64,000 bases of DNA from Falsiruegeria mediterranea M17 (GTDB lineage Bacteria > Pseudomonadota > Alphaproteobacteria > Rhodobacterales > Rhodobacteraceae): assembly GCF_900302455.1 (NCBI RefSeq), contig NZ_ONZG01000011.1:1-64000 (forward strand). Reading direction: 5' to 3'. The position numbers were made by a program, and so were the translations under genes. Each line of letters begins with the position of its first letter. Position 1 is the stretch's first letter. Below the pieces are notes generated by a model that was not told where the DNA came from, did no database searches, and saw only the letters and a list, made by a program, of their open reading frames with translations. Positions 18,308 to 26,495 of this stretch are shown one piece after another.

Positions 18308-19339
18308 ATGTCTTACACCTATTCGGACCTGGGATGGTCCAACCACTTTGCGGCGCAAGAAGCCGCACCCGAAGCTGACCGCATCTTTCGTATCACCGCC
18401 GTTCACCGCGACCGGCTGACGGGTTTTTCACCGCGCGGCGAGCGGGTTCTGCTCCCTCGCGCCGGTCAATCCACCGGCAGTTTTGCCGTTGGCGACTGGG
18501 TAGATGCGAACCAGGATGGGTTGATCGACCGAACACTGGAACGCAACACCCTGCTGTCGCGGCGCGCGGCAGGCAGCGGCGCACAATCGCAATTGATCGC
18601 AGCCAATGTCGACGTGCTGTTCATCACCAGCTCGTGCAACGCGGATTTCAATGTCGCACGGCTAGAGCGTTATCTGGCACTCGCCCATCAGGCCGGATGC
18701 TACCCGGTTGTTGTCTTGACGAAGGCAGACACCTGTGGTGATCCGCAGGGCTTTGTCCGGCAGGCCGAAACGTTGGAGCCATTCCTGACGGTTCTGGCGG
18801 TGAATGCCCATGATGAAAACGATCTGCGGCAGGTGCTGGCCTGGTGTCCTCGTGGCCAAACTGGCGCTTTGGTCGGATCCTCGGGCGTGGGCAAAACAAC
18901 CCTAACCAACGGGCTGAGCCGATCAACCGACGCCACAGCAGCCATTCGCGAGGACGATGCCAAAGGACGGCACACGACCACAGCCCGTGCGCTGCGCCCC
19001 ATGACAAATGGCGGCTGGCTGATTGACACGCCGGGCATGCGCGCCTTGCGTATGCTCGACAACACCGATGGCATTGACGAGGTCTTTGCCGACCTTGTTG
19101 AGCTCTCTCATGATTGTCAGTTTTCGGACTGCAGTCATGGGTCCGAGCCCGGTTGCGCCATTCAAGCCGCCATTCAGGCGGGGGTCCTGGATTCGGATCG
19201 TTTGCGTCGATGGCAAAAGCTGCTGCGTGAGGATCGGATGAACTCGGAAACCGTGGCCGAGGCCCGAGCACGCGACAAAGCTTTTGGTAAGATGGTTCGT
19301 TCCGTCATGAAGGACAAGAAAGGCCGCAAAGGGCTTTGA
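18308..19339 (+). CDS. rsgA: Small-subunit-dependent GTPase RsgA (YjeQ)
   Basis: Late 30S ribosome assembly GTPase. The motif order is circularly permuted, as in the family: G4 TKAD (about residue 138) comes before G1 GSSGVGKTT (about 193-201), then G3 DTPGMR. An OB-fold domain precedes it, and a C-terminal zinc site follows (CQFSDCSHGSEPGC, near residues 275-290). The start at 18308 (MSYTYSDLGW) gives 343 residues; the frame is open upstream but out of character. It is immediately downstream of the 4.5S RNA gene. Confidence 0.93.
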   Translation: MSYTYSDLGWSNHFAAQEAAPEADRIFRITAVHRDRLTGFSPRGERVLLPRAGQSTGSFAVGDWVDANQDGLIDRTLERNTLLSRRAAGSGAQSQLIAANVDVLFITSSCNADFNVARLERYLALAHQAGCYPVVVLTKADTCGDPQGFVRQAETLEPFLTVLAVNAHDENDLRQVLAWCPRGQTGALVGSSGVGKTTLTNGLSRSTDATAAIREDDAKGRHTTTARALRPMTNGGWLIDTPGMRALRMLDNTDGIDEVFADLVELSHDCQFSDCSHGSEPGCAIQAAIQAGVLDSDRLRRWQKLLREDRMNSETVAEARARDKAFGKMVRSVMKDKKGRKGL

Positions 19340-19376
19340 TCGGTGTGGGCGCTTTTCGTGAGGAAAGCGCCCGAGA

Positions 19377-20240
19377 TCAGGCGGATGGCACAAGATCCGG
19401 CCACAATGCGCGGCTGCGGCGGGCAAAGGCCCCTAAGTGCCCCACTTCTTTCAGCCCATAGTCTGACGGCGTTAGCGTGCGTTTCTCGACCCCTTCGCCG
19501 TAGAGTTCGGACAGCTTCCAAACGCATTTTGGTGGAATGGTGTCGTCATCACTGAGCGCAATCATGGTCACCGGCGCGCCGCTGCGGCCCCAATCGGGCG
19601 CGGGGATGGTCAGCCCGGACTCGGGCAGGTAACTGCGAGGTGAGGTGCACCACTTGCGCCATTGCCAATAGACCTGCGGCGGGAGATCAGCTCCGAATCC
19701 TGTGATCTTGCCCGGCAAATACCCAAGTGCTTTGACCAGCAGGGGAACATTGCCAAACCAGAACAGGCGCGCCAACCCCTGATAGGGCCAATCGTGATCC
19801 GTATGATGCACCAGGCCTGAGCAGACGCCGATCATGCGATCCACATCTTCGATCCCATCCTGTGACGGCATCAGCATGCCCCCGACCGAATGTCCGATGA
19901 CCCACAGTGGTACACCGGGGAGTCTGCGCTTCATTTCGATCCGTGCAGCGGGCATATCGATCAACGCCCAATCCGACATCGTAACCTGCGAATCCTGCAA
20001 CCGTCCCTTAAGAGAGGTGCCAAAATCGCGGTAATCGTAGGTCAAGCAAGCCATGCCGCGCTCTTCGACCAGCCACCTCGCGAAATGACGGTAGTAGTCG
20101 CGCGGCACACCGGTTGCGCCGTTCAAAACCACGGCCGCCGTTGGTGTACCGACCGGTCGATACAGGACCGCCGACAATTCGGCAGGGCCTGCTGGAAAGT
20201 GAAACTCTTCGACCTCAACAACAGTTTGACTGTCCAACAT
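19377..20240 (-). CDS. Alpha/beta hydrolase
   Basis: 287 residues with an alpha/beta-hydrolase fold. The nucleophile elbow GHSVGG has Ser118, the likely acid lies in SDDDTIPP near residue 232, and the likely base is the His of EVGHLGAF near residue 270. The substrate is unknown. It resembles the serine aminopeptidase/lysophospholipase-like group by its glycine-rich oxyanion segment (LNGATGVPRDYY). It diverges from a TetR regulator, and the 92 bases between them hold two palindromes. It is therefore probably repressed by that regulator. Confidence 0.8.
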   Translation of the reverse strand: MLDSQTVVEVEEFHFPAGPAELSAVLYRPVGTPTAAVVLNGATGVPRDYYRHFARWLVEERGMACLTYDYRDFGTSLKGRLQDSQVTMSDWALIDMPAARIEMKRRLPGVPLWVIGHSVGGMLMPSQDGIEDVDRMIGVCSGLVHHTDHDWPYQGLARLFWFGNVPLLVKALGYLPGKITGFGADLPPQVYWQWRKWCTSPRSYLPESGLTIPAPDWGRSGAPVTMIALSDDDTIPPKCVWKLSELYGEGVEKRTLTPSDYGLKEVGHLGAFARRSRALWPDLVPSA

Positions 20241-20268
20241 TGCGCATCCTCCGACGTGGTGACGATCC

Positions 20269-20310
20269 TAGACCGATCAGTCTAATCACATGACTGGACC
20301 ATTTGGTCTA
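20269..20310. promoter_or_regulatory. Two TetR-type operator sites
   Basis: Site 1, TAGACCGATCAGTCTA (20269-20284), and site 2, TGGACCATTTGGTCTA (20295-20310), are related palindromes with starts 26 bases apart. They lie between the divergent hydrolase and TetR genes. The shared TAGACC/GGTCTA arms suggest one regulator binding both and controlling both genes. Confidence 0.7.
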
Positions 20311-20332
20311 GAGCTGTCAAGATCCCCCACAC

Positions 20333-20896
20333 ATGACCCAACGTCCGCTTCCGACCAAAGACCGCCTGATCCGGGCCGCTGCCGATCTCTTCCGGCGCAG
20401 CGGCTATCATGGCGTAGGTCTGTCGGAACTGCTAACCGCGGCGGACGCGCCCAAAGGCTCGCTTTATCATCATTTTCCGAACGGAAAATCCGACCTGGCC
20501 GTGGCGGCAGCAACCTGGGCCTCGGACGAAATGCTACGATTGATTGCGGCCTCGTTCGAACCAGCCGAGGATTTCGAGGCGGGCACGCGAACCCTATGCC
20601 ACAAGGCGGCAAAAATGTTCGACAACTCAGGCCAGTGGGATGGATGCCCGATCTCGGCGACGCTGTTTGAAGGCCCGGACAACACGGACTTTCGCAAACA
20701 CGCGCATCACCTATACGAAGGCTGGATCACCGAAGTTACGCATCACGCGGCCCGGCTGGGAGAGCCCAACCCGCGCAACACTGCGGACACGCTGTTCATC
20801 CTGCTGCAGGGCGGATGGCAACTGGCCAGGGCCCGCCAAAGCTCGGACGAGTTGCGCAAGTTGCCTGATCGGTTGCTTGCGGTCAAAACCGATTGA
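20333..20896 (+). CDS. TetR/AcrR family regulator
   Basis: 187 residues. The N-terminal helix-turn-helix spans about residues 25-47 (VGLSELLTAADAPKGSLYHH), the conserved TetR DNA-binding region ending in YHHF. The C-terminal part is of the TetR_C_33 / YxaF-like type judging by the CPISATLFEG segment, but that is less certain. The ligand is unknown. It begins 22 bases after the second of two palindromic operators shared with the divergent hydrolase, which implies autorepression. Confidence 0.87.
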   Translation: MTQRPLPTKDRLIRAAADLFRRSGYHGVGLSELLTAADAPKGSLYHHFPNGKSDLAVAAATWASDEMLRLIAASFEPAEDFEAGTRTLCHKAAKMFDNSGQWDGCPISATLFEGPDNTDFRKHAHHLYEGWITEVTHHAARLGEPNPRNTADTLFILLQGGWQLARARQSSDELRKLPDRLLAVKTD

Positions 20897-20927
20897 CGTG
20901 CCCCCCGACAAACAGCTAGCCATTCCT

Positions 20928-21108
20928 GTGATGGTTCCCGAGTCGCAAATGTGCGGTCGGGATGAAAAGGGAACACGGTGCGGCCCAATCCGGGGCCAAA
21001 TCCGCGACTGCCCCCGCAACTGTAAGCGGAGAGCAAAGCCGAAACACCACTGACCGAAAGGTCGGGAAGGTCGGCCAAGCGATGACCCGCAAGTCAGGAG
21101 ACCTGCCA
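20928..21108 (+). ncRNA. Cobalamin (B12) riboswitch
   Basis: The element ends in the B12 box AAGTCAGGAGACCTGCC near 21091-21107, and a P1 partner starts near 20930. Between them are the expected conserved segments GGGAACACGGTG and AATCCGGGGCCAAATCC, and CCCCCGCAACTGTAAGCGG, which matches the central core of the class. It precedes a small Cys-rich protein gene at 21213 and should lower its expression when adenosylcobalamin is plentiful. Confidence 0.93.
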
Positions 21109-21212
21109 TCAGAACTGAAACTCGAACTCGGGCGGGGTGTCCGGGCCGAATTGTTGGCACTCCGCCACCAATGTCCGGTCAAATGCTCCGTTCCCTGCGC
21201 GGAGGGCGCACC

Positions 21213-21611
21213 ATGATCTGGAAGACCAACTCTCATCTGTTCACGGCAACAGTATGCCAGCACACGGGTAGAACCTGCCCGGCGGTTCAACGCATGGCGG
21301 AAAAACTGTCGCAAGCCATGATGGCGTCCAAACCGATAACCTCGGGTGATTTCGAGATCGAAGGCTCCAGCGTACTCAAACACTGCCCGATGGAATGCCC
21401 GGCAAAGTTCACCGCCAGCCACGACCGCATCCGCATCTTCTGTGGCGTGACACCCGAAGCCGAGACAGAGGGTTTGAACCGTTTTGCAGACGCCTTGTTT
21501 GATCCGAATCCAAATCCGCTGGCTTTGACGCAATTTGAGCGTCCCTGCGCGATTGCTGAAGCGGTACCCGTGACGGTACGTCAGCCCTCAGAGCATCACG
21601 CGGCCATCTGA
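21213..21611 (+). CDS. Small cysteine-rich protein under B12 riboswitch control, function unknown
   Basis: 132 residues with Cys at 15, 22, 58, 62, 77 and 112, including the motif HCPMECPA. The spacing suggests a metal or Fe-S site, but I cannot name the family. There is no signal peptide or membrane helix. The ATG at 21213 has a clear GGAGG about 9 bases upstream. A cobalamin riboswitch ends about 105 bases before it, so it is presumably made when B12 is scarce. That suggests a part in cobalt or corrin metabolism, or a B12-independent substitute. No cob genes adjoin it. Confidence 0.75.
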   Translation: MIWKTNSHLFTATVCQHTGRTCPAVQRMAEKLSQAMMASKPITSGDFEIEGSSVLKHCPMECPAKFTASHDRIRIFCGVTPEAETEGLNRFADALFDPNPNPLALTQFERPCAIAEAVPVTVRQPSEHHAAI

Positions 21612-21633
21612 CCAAAAGCGAAAGTCCCGGAAA

Positions 21634-21824
21634 CGCTTCCGCCCGTCGTCAGTGTTTCTGGCGAAACACATCCTCCCGTTGGGTTGGGCCTCGCTTCGCT
21701 CGGCGGGTGGCACTTGTGGCGGACCAACTGCCCAAAAAGACCTCGCGCCGAGCCAGAGGCGAGGCGCCCGGCCCAAAGCCGTTGGCGAGGCTGACGCAGT
21801 CAGGATCGCTCGGGTGCGGGAGCG
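21634..21824. repeat. Palindromic intergenic repeat, copy B
   Basis: About 190 bp between the 3' ends of the Cys-rich gene and the phosphatase gene. It opens with CGCTTCCGCCCGTCG and closes with CTCGGGTGCGGGAGCG. The variable hairpin is GTGTTTC-TGGC-GAAACAC (21652-21669), a sequence different from copy A at the same place but fully paired. The blocks CTCCCGTTGGG, CTCGCTTCGCTCGG and GCTGACGCAGTCAGGAT match the other copies. A second stem, GCGCC/GGCGC, is near 21745-21767. Confidence 0.85.
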
Positions 21825-21878
21825 CTATGAGATTAGTCTGAAACTTGATCTCTTTCGGATCAGGTTCAGCAAAGCACT

Positions 21879-22514
21879 CTACTCCAGCACGCGCACCATT
21901 CGACCCGTTGAAGCCCATTGCAGTTGCTCGTCCGTTTCCACCGCGCAGGGACGCACCGAACGAAGGCGCGCAAGGGCATCACGCGGCTTCTCTCCGCATT
22001 CAATCATCAGACGCAACGCGATCATCCCCGATCGTCCGCATCCCCCCTTGCAGTGCACCAGAACCCGCCCACCGCCTGCCAGCGCCTGCCGCGCAGATGC
22101 GCTGACATCCGGCCATTGGTCCAGGACAACCCGTTCGGGTACGCCGAAATCAATGATCGGCAGGTGCACCCAACGGCAGGCCCGGCTCTGAATGTCCGCC
22201 CCGAAGTGGCGCGCGCCATGTTGCAGCATTTCCACCTCTGTCGTCATCGACAGCACGAGCCCGGGCGCCCACGACGCGATCAGGTCCAAGTCTGACTCAT
22301 AGTCGCCGTACCGGCCCGGCAATGGGGAAAGCGCCAGGGTGCCGCCGCCCACCTGCAACGCATAAAACACCATTTCAGACATGCCATCCCCCAAGGAATT
22401 CAACAGGCTCAAACCGTCCGCCCACGGATACAATTCCAAAACTTGTACAGCCGACCCGGCCAAATCCAAACGAAATTCGCGCACGGCGGCGGTGGACGTC
22501 GATGGCTGCGACAA
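21879..22514 (-). CDS. Protein tyrosine/dual-specificity phosphatase-like
   Basis: 211 residues with the Cys-phosphatase signature VHCKGGCGRSG, which places the catalytic Cys at 155 and the phosphate-binding Arg at 161. An Asp-containing loop (LPIIDFGVPE, near 118-127) may supply the general acid. The arrangement resembles the cyclin-dependent-kinase-inhibitor-3/dual-specificity group found in bacteria. The substrate is unknown. It diverges from dnaX with only about 40 bases between the starts, and its 3' end abuts repeat copy B. Confidence 0.78.
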   Translation of the reverse strand: MSQPSTSTAAVREFRLDLAGSAVQVLELYPWADGLSLLNSLGDGMSEMVFYALQVGGGTLALSPLPGRYGDYESDLDLIASWAPGLVLSMTTEVEMLQHGARHFGADIQSRACRWVHLPIIDFGVPERVVLDQWPDVSASARQALAGGGRVLVHCKGGCGRSGMIALRLMIECGEKPRDALARLRSVRPCAVETDEQLQWASTGRMVRVLE

Positions 22515-22552
22515 CTACGCTACGTCCTCATGACGAATCCGGCAGAGCAGAA

Positions 22553-24313
22553 ATGACCGACACAGCCCCCGCCCCTTATCAGGTTCTGGCCCGCAAATAC
22601 CGACCCGAGACCTTTGCCGATCTCGTCGGTCAAAACGCCATGGTGCGGACCCTGAAAAACGCGTTCGAGGCGGACAGGATCGCGCAAGCGTTCATCATGA
22701 CCGGCATTCGCGGCACCGGCAAAACCACCACTGCGCGGATCATCGCCAAGGGCATGAACTGCATCGGGCCGGATGGTCAGGGGCAGCCCACGACCGAGCC
22801 TTGCGGCGTCTGCGAGCACTGTCAGGCCATCATGGAAGGTCGGCACGTCGACGTGATGGAGATGGACGCCGCCAGCCGCACCGGCGTGGGCGACATTCGT
22901 GAAATCATCGACTCGGTCCGCTATCGCGCCGCTTCGGCCCGCTACAAGATCTACATCATCGACGAAGTTCACATGCTGTCGACCAGCGCCTTCAACGCGC
23001 TGTTGAAAACGCTCGAAGAGCCGCCCGCGCATGTGAAATTCATCTTTGCCACCACCGAAATTCGCAAGGTTCCGGTGACGGTTCTCTCCCGCTGTCAACG
23101 GTTTGATCTGCGCCGGATCGAGCCCGAAGACATGATTGCCCTGATGCGCAAGATCGCTGCGTCTGAGAACGCAGAAATCACTGATGATGCGCTGGCCCTG
23201 ATCACCCGCGCTGCTGAGGGCTCGGCACGGGATGCAACCTCGCTGCTGGACCAGGCGATCAGCCACGGAGCAGGCGAAACCACCGCCGATCAGGTCCGCG
23301 CCATGCTGGGTCTGGCTGATCGGGGCCGTGTTCTGGACCTTATGGACATGATCCTACGCGGTGATGCCGCTGGCGCGCTCACCGAGCTCAGCGCGCAATA
23401 TGCCGAAGGCGCCGACCCGCTGGCGGTGCTGCGCGATCTGGCCGAGATCACGCATTGGGTGTCGGTGGTCAAGATCACACCAGACGCCGTCGAAGATCCC
23501 ACAATCTCGCCTGACGAGCGCACACGCGGCGCGCAAATGGCCGAGGCCTTGCCGATGCGCGTCCTGACCCGGATGTGGCAGATGCTGCTCAAAGCGCTGG
23601 AAGAGGTTGCCGCCGCGCCGAACGCAATGATGGCTGCGGAAATGGCCGTTATTCGCTTGACCCATGTGGCCGACCTGCCCAGTCCCGAAGAGCTGATCCG
23701 CAAGCTGCAGGATACGCCACCGCCGCCACCTCCCAATCAGGGGGGGGGAATGCCCATTCCGGGCGGCACCGGCGCGCCAGCGGTCGGCGGAACCACAGCC
23801 TATGCCCAAGCGGCACCGCGCAGCGGCGGAGGCGGCGCGCCGGTCACGGCTCTGGCGCAAGACACAGTATCGGCGTTGGCTCGTTACCCCACCTTCGAAC
23901 ATGTGGTGGAGTTGATCCGCACGCGGCGTGACGTCAAACTTCTGGTGGACGTCGAAAGCGGCGTGCGCTTGGTCGCCTATCAGCCGGGTCGGATTGAGTT
24001 TACGCCGTCTGACAATGCGCCTCGCGACCTGGCCGCGCGACTTGGTAGCCGCCTGCAATCCTGGACCGGAAACCGGTGGGCCGTCTCGGTTGTGTCTGAT
24101 GGGGATGTGCCCACGATTTCAGAACTGCGTGATGCTGCCGAGAACGAACTGCGATCTGAAGCAGAAGCCCACCCATTGGTTCAGGCGGTCTTGGCTGAAT
24201 TTCCGAAGGCCAAGATCACCCATATCCAAACACCCGAAGAACGCGCTGCTCAGGTTGAGACTGAAGCGCTCCCCGAGGTCGAAGATGAATGGGACCCCTT
24301 CGACGACGAATAA
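22553..24313 (+). CDS. dnaX: DNA polymerase III subunits gamma and tau
   Basis: Clamp-loader ATPase of the replisome. The 586-residue chain has Walker A GIRGTGKTT (about residues 49-57), a zinc module with CGVCEHC, Walker B IIDEVHML and the sensor/arginine finger LSRCQRF, then domain III. A Gly/Pro linker (about 385-435) precedes a tau-specific C-terminus. I chose the ATG at 22553 (MTDTAPAPYQ); another ATG at 22502 is possible but would overlap the divergent phosphatase gene. A run of nine G (23740-23748) lies in the linker and might allow slippage to a short gamma form. Confidence 0.95.
   Translation: MTDTAPAPYQVLARKYRPETFADLVGQNAMVRTLKNAFEADRIAQAFIMTGIRGTGKTTTARIIAKGMNCIGPDGQGQPTTEPCGVCEHCQAIMEGRHVDVMEMDAASRTGVGDIREIIDSVRYRAASARYKIYIIDEVHMLSTSAFNALLKTLEEPPAHVKFIFATTEIRKVPVTVLSRCQRFDLRRIEPEDMIALMRKIAASENAEITDDALALITRAAEGSARDATSLLDQAISHGAGETTADQVRAMLGLADRGRVLDLMDMILRGDAAGALTELSAQYAEGADPLAVLRDLAEITHWVSVVKITPDAVEDPTISPDERTRGAQMAEALPMRVLTRMWQMLLKALEEVAAAPNAMMAAEMAVIRLTHVADLPSPEELIRKLQDTPPPPPPNQGGGMPIPGGTGAPAVGGTTAYAQAAPRSGGGGAPVTALAQDTVSALARYPTFEHVVELIRTRRDVKLLVDVESGVRLVAYQPGRIEFTPSDNAPRDLAARLGSRLQSWTGNRWAVSVVSDGDVPTISELRDAAENELRSEAEAHPLVQAVLAEFPKAKITHIQTPEERAAQVETEALPEVEDEWDPFDDE
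23740..23748 (+). other. G9 homopolymer in dnaX linker, possible slippage site
   Basis: Nine consecutive G residues occur at about codon 396, exactly between the ATPase/domain III part and the tau-specific part. A shift into either other frame reaches a stop within about 200 bases (near 23916 or at 23931). That would give a gamma-like protein of about 455 residues. Confidence 0.4.
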
Positions 24314-24356
24314 CCTTGGCTCTTTTCAAGTTGTCCTTACTCGTAATTCTCCCGTG

Positions 24357-24395
24357 ATTGACCCCACTTCTGGCTTTGCCAGAAGTGGGGTCAAT
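24357..24395. terminator. Long perfect hairpin after dnaX
   Basis: A 17-bp perfect stem (24357-24373 pairing with 24379-24395) has the 5-base loop CTTTG. It starts 43 bases after the dnaX stop. The downstream bases are CTTTGGG, so the T-run is short. It is either a terminator or an RNA processing site between dnaX and ybaB. Confidence 0.6.
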
Positions 24396-24491
24396 CTTTG
24401 GGCCGGGCCGCCCTTTCCCCTCTCCACAACCCTTGCGCAGAAGAGGGTCGACCCGTATCTACGCCTCAACGCATTTGCTAGGAGACACGAG

Positions 24492-24836
24492 ATGCTCAAA
24501 GGACTTGGTGGCCTTGGCGACATGGCCAAGATGATGAAATCGGCGCAGGAACTGCAGACCAAGATGACCAACATGCAGGACGAGCTTCACAATGTCATGG
24601 TTGTCGGCGAATCCGGCGCCGGTCTGGTCAAGGCGACCGCTTCGGCCAAAGGTGAGCTCAAAGCCTTGGACATCGACCCGTCGATCTTTAACGGCGACGA
24701 CAAGGAAGTGGTTGAAGACCTGATCCTGGCCGCCATCAAGGATGCCCAGACCAAAGCCGCCGACAAGGCGCAGGAGGAGATGGCCAAACTGACCGAAAGC
24801 ATGGGCTTGCCCAAGGACATCAAGCTGCCGTTCTAA
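24492..24836 (+). CDS. ybaB: YbaB/EbfC family nucleoid-associated protein
   Basis: 114-residue DNA-binding protein of the YbaB/EbfC family, found between dnaX and recR in most bacteria. The N-terminus MLKGLGGLGDMAKMM is followed by a coiled helix (residues 8-32), then the conserved strand GAGLVKATASAKGELKAL. The C-terminal helix ends in GLPKDIKLPF. It forms dimers that coat DNA, and a link to recombination with RecR is inferred from gene order. It is preceded by a good ribosome binding site (AGGAG). Confidence 0.94.
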   Translation: MLKGLGGLGDMAKMMKSAQELQTKMTNMQDELHNVMVVGESGAGLVKATASAKGELKALDIDPSIFNGDDKEVVEDLILAAIKDAQTKAADKAQEEMAKLTESMGLPKDIKLPF

Positions 24837-24857
24837 GGCCTCTTTACGAATGTGGTG

Positions 24858-24877
24858 CGAGGGCGGCCGCGCCCTCG
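24858..24877. terminator. GC-rich hairpin between ybaB and recR
   Basis: The stem CGAGGGC/GCCCTCG with a GGCCGC loop lies 21 bases after ybaB. No T-run follows. It may attenuate rather than end the transcript. Confidence 0.35.
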
Positions 24878-24928
24878 ACCTGATGCGCCTGACGCCCTAG
24901 AATGACAAAAAACTACGGGCGCAGGCAC

Positions 24929-25519
24929 ATGAGCAACTCTGACATCGACAACCTGATCGAATTGATGGCCAAGCTCCCCGGGCTTGGACCGCGCTCGGCC
25001 CGGCGTGCGGTGCTGCACCTGATCCGAAAACGCGCGCTGTTGCTGACACCCCTTGCCGACACCATCCAGACGGTTGCCGCCACAGCGCGCGAATGTCTGA
25101 ACTGCGGGAACGTGGGCACCACCGACATTTGCGACATCTGCGCATCCGAAAAACGCGCCACAGGCGAGCTTTGCGTGGTCGAAGATGTGGCCGATCTGTG
25201 GGCCATGGAACGCTCGGGCGTGTTTCGCGGGCGGTATCACGTGTTGGGCGGCACCCTCTCGGCACTGGACGCCATAGGTCCTGAAGAGCTTCGTATCCCC
25301 CGGCTGGTGGACCGGGTCACCGGCGAAAACATCACCGAGGTGATCTTGGCGCTGAACGCCACGATCGACGGCCAGACCACGGCCCATTACATCGCCGATC
25401 AGCTGGAGGGGCGCGTGCGCCTGACCTCGCTGGCACAGGGCGTGCCCATCGGTGGCGAGCTCGATTACCTGGATGACGGGACAATCACCGCGGCCATGCA
25501 GGCCCGCAAAGAACTTTAG
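24929..25519 (+). CDS. recR: Recombination mediator RecR
   Basis: Acts with RecO (and RecF) to load RecA on gapped DNA. The 196-residue protein has an N-terminal helix-hairpin-helix ([13 protein letters not shown], residues 16-28). A Cys4 zinc finger ([16 protein letters not shown], about 56-71) and a Toprim domain beginning [14 protein letters not shown] (about 80-93) follow. I chose the ATG at 24929 ([10 protein letters not shown]); an ATG at 24902 would add nine residues of poor family fit. The end overlaps the converging DMT gene by 4 bases. Confidence 0.95.
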   Translation: MSNSDIDNLIELMAKLPGLGPRSARRAVLHLIRKRALLLTPLADTIQTVAATARECLNCGNVGTTDICDICASEKRATGELCVVEDVADLWAMERSGVFRGRYHVLGGTLSALDAIGPEELRIPRLVDRVTGENITEVILALNATIDGQTTAHYIADQLEGRVRLTSLAQGVPIGGELDYLDDGTITAAMQARKEL

Positions 25520-26364
25520 CGACCGTTACGCTGTGACCACAGAACTGCCAAGCAAACCACAACACCGCCAATCGCCGTTTGCACTGCTGGAAGTTCAGCC
25601 AGGATAATCCAAGCCAATAGAGGTGCCAGTGGCATTTCGAGCGTAGAAATCAACGCTGTTTGCGCGGGTGGCAGGCGCCGCGCGCCTTCCGCCAAAGTGA
25701 CCGACGCCACGGCAAAGAACAGGCCGAATAGCAGAGTTATTCCCACCTCGGACAGAGGCACGGATAGAGGATCACCAAAGATCGCGCCGAAAGGAACCAG
25801 AACCAGCGACGACATCGCGGCCGGGAACCCCGCGGGCGTTTCTGGCCAGATCCGATAGATCACCATCATCCCGGCCATCATGACTGTCATCCACAGGGCC
25901 AGCAGATCGCCCGTCAGATGACCGCTGACGCCCGAGCCCCAAAAGATCACCGCCACGCCACCACAGGCCATGGCACTGGCAGCCAGGTTTTTTGGCTCGG
26001 GTCGCTCCCTGACGAAGATCCAAGCCATGGCAGCCGCCACAAACGGTGCCGCGGCATAGATCATCGACACGTTGGCAACTGAACTGAGCTTGAAGGCTGG
26101 AATGAAGGCTGCCGTGCCCGCAGCTCCCAACACTGCGACCGCCAACGACGGGCCGCGAAAACTGCGGGCCTCGTCTCGTAGAGTTCCACGCACAGCTAGA
26201 TAGGCAAACGTGAAACCAGCCGCTGCAAGCCCGCGCCAGAACACGATTTCCCACGCACCGGCCGAAACGCCCTTGGTGAAAATCCCCGCTGCGCTGAACA
26301 CGATGGCCGAAACCACGACCAAGCCCACGCCAGTGTTGCGTTGAACTGCCAGCTGTTGCGCCAT
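25516..26364 (-). CDS. EamA/DMT family transporter
   Basis: 282 residues, ten predicted membrane helices, two EamA repeats. The first is [20 protein letters not shown] and the second starts near residue 150. Motifs such as [12 protein letters not shown] and the final [13 protein letters not shown] tail are typical. The substrate is unknown. A perfect CCTGACA-N6-TGTCAGG palindrome lies about 43 bases upstream of the start and matches one found beside the WYL regulator at 53 kb, so a regulator of that class may control it. Confidence 0.85.
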   Translation of the reverse strand: MAQQLAVQRNTGVGLVVVSAIVFSAAGIFTKGVSAGAWEIVFWRGLAAAGFTFAYLAVRGTLRDEARSFRGPSLAVAVLGAAGTAAFIPAFKLSSVANVSMIYAAAPFVAAAMAWIFVRERPEPKNLAASAMACGGVAVIFWGSGVSGHLTGDLLALWMTVMMAGMMVIYRIWPETPAGFPAAMSSLVLVPFGAIFGDPLSVPLSEVGITLLFGLFFAVASVTLAEGARRLPPAQTALISTLEMPLAPLLAWIILAELPAVQTAIGGVVVCLAVLWSQRNGR

Positions 26365-26406
26365 TCCACCCTCCGATCCGTTACAGATCAGGGGTAACGC
26401 ATTGGT

Positions 26407-26426
26407 CCTGACAACTGTTTGTCAGG
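26407..26426. promoter_or_regulatory. Palindrome CCTGACA-N6-TGTCAGG upstream of DMT gene
   Basis: A perfect 7-bp inverted repeat with a 6-base spacer lies 43 bases before the transporter start. The CTGACA-N6-TGTCAG core is the same as that at 53665-53682. It is a probable operator. Confidence 0.5.
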
Positions 26427-26443
26427 GGAGACGTCGGTCAAAC

Positions 26444-26472
26444 AAAAAACCCCGACACATAGGCCGGGGTTT
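26444..26472 (-). terminator. Intrinsic terminator of trcR
   Basis: On the minus strand, AAACCCCG pairs with CGGGGTTT and is followed by a T-run (TTTTTTG). It lies 24 bases after the stop of the TrcR gene. Confidence 0.85.
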
Positions 26473-26495
26473 GTATGTATGTGATCTGGTAAGAA

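Noticed and set aside
22322-22552. N-terminal extension of dnaX by 77 residues
   Set aside because: It overlaps the divergent phosphatase gene and is low-complexity. The conserved DnaX start (YQVLARKYRPETF) follows the ATG at 22553 closely.
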